Source: JBDHRG01 sp039807445
GTDB lineage: Bacteria; Pseudomonadota; Gammaproteobacteria; Competibacterales; Competibacteraceae
Reading direction: 5' to 3'
DNA length: 5,682 nucleotides
NCBI GenBank assembly: GCA_039807445.1
Contig: JBDHRG010000229.1
Span: forward strand, 1 to 5,682
Every line of letters begins with the position of its first letter. Within the stretch, counting starts at the first letter, position 1. The notes beneath the pieces are model-generated. The model searched no databases. It had not been told where the DNA came from and was given only the letters and a program-made list of their open reading frames with translations. Made by a program: the position numbers and the translations under genes. This document shows positions 5,378 through 5,682 of the stretch, in pieces.

Positions 5378-5682
5378 ATGTCGATCGGCGATCTGCTCGC
5401 CAGCCCCGTGTTCTGGGCCCTGCTGCTGTCCGGCCTGGTCGCACCGGTGACGATCTACCTGACGCTCTTGATCCGGCGGCGGATCTCGCGGCTCGCGGTC
5501 GGGCTGTGCGCACTGGTGCTGATCGTGCTCGCCGGCTGCGACGTGGTGCTGCTGCAGGCGTTGCACACGCTGGCCACGGCGACCGCCAGCCTGGTCGACG
5601 ACGTGGTGTTCGCCTCGGAGTACCGGCTCGCGCTGTACGTGCTGCCGCTGATCTCGGGCGGACTCGGCGTCGGCCTGCTGTC
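5378..5682 (+). CDS. Unrecognised multi-pass membrane protein, N-terminal part (runs off the window)
   Basis: The frame opens with ATG at 5378, 7 nt after GAGGAGGAGA, and stays open to the window end (101 codons plus 2 nt). The start reads MSIGDLLASPVFWALLLSGL. Three hydrophobic stretches are visible: about 11-31, 38-60 and 83-101. Between the first two is a basic RRRISR turn (32-37), which by the positive-inside rule places that loop in the cytoplasm. A more polar stretch with LVDDVVFASEYR (about 71-82) lies between segments two and three. I recognise no family and make no functional call. The gene is read away from the T2-like pair and may share a control region with it. Confidence 0.75.
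   Translation, partial: MSIGDLLASPVFWALLLSGLVAPVTIYLTLLIRRRISRLAVGLCALVLIVLAGCDVVLLQALHTLATATASLVDDVVFASEYRLALYVLPLISGGLGVGLL

Overview
The window is a GC-rich piece of bacterial chromosome, probably proteobacterial. High GC, strong GGAGG-type ribosome binding sites and the gene order coaBC-dut-algC-argB point that way. The same order is known around algC in Pseudomonas aeruginosa. I lean towards a betaproteobacterium such as a Rhodocyclales member, but this is an inference from style and not a proven placement.

Layout: positions 1-263 hold no gene that I can support; they carry a palindromic repeat element (copy 1, about 60-197) and the leader of coaBC. Positions 264-4309 are a compact same-strand block of four housekeeping genes. 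These are coaBC (coenzyme A synthesis), dut (dUTP removal and dUMP supply), an algC-type phosphomannomutase/phosphoglucomutase (sugar phosphates for polysaccharide and LPS) and argB (arginine synthesis). coaBC and dut are 6 nt apart, and algC and argB are 8 nt apart. Between dut and algC lies a 117-nt gap with a heptamer tandem repeat and a hairpin. Positions 4310-4517 lie between convergent genes and carry the second copy of the repeat element (about 4349-4476), inverted relative to the first. From 4518 to 5284 on the minus strand there is an exported RNase T2-family protein whose catalytic motifs are degraded. A 19-codon ORF with a strong ribosome binding site precedes it, and its stop overlaps the start of the T2-like gene (ATGA). 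Diverging from these at 5378 is an unrecognised small membrane protein gene that runs off the window.

The strongest unusual signal is the repeat element. The two copies match at 86 of 92 core positions. Four of the six core differences are two compensated base-pair swaps in one hairpin stem, and the other two fall in the loop of a second hairpin. The closing stem differs between copies at three fully compensated base pairs and at one pair that becomes a wobble. This is the pattern of a sequence selected for its fold (RNA or single-stranded DNA). Second in interest are the apparently inactive RNase T2 homologue and its coupled micro-ORF.
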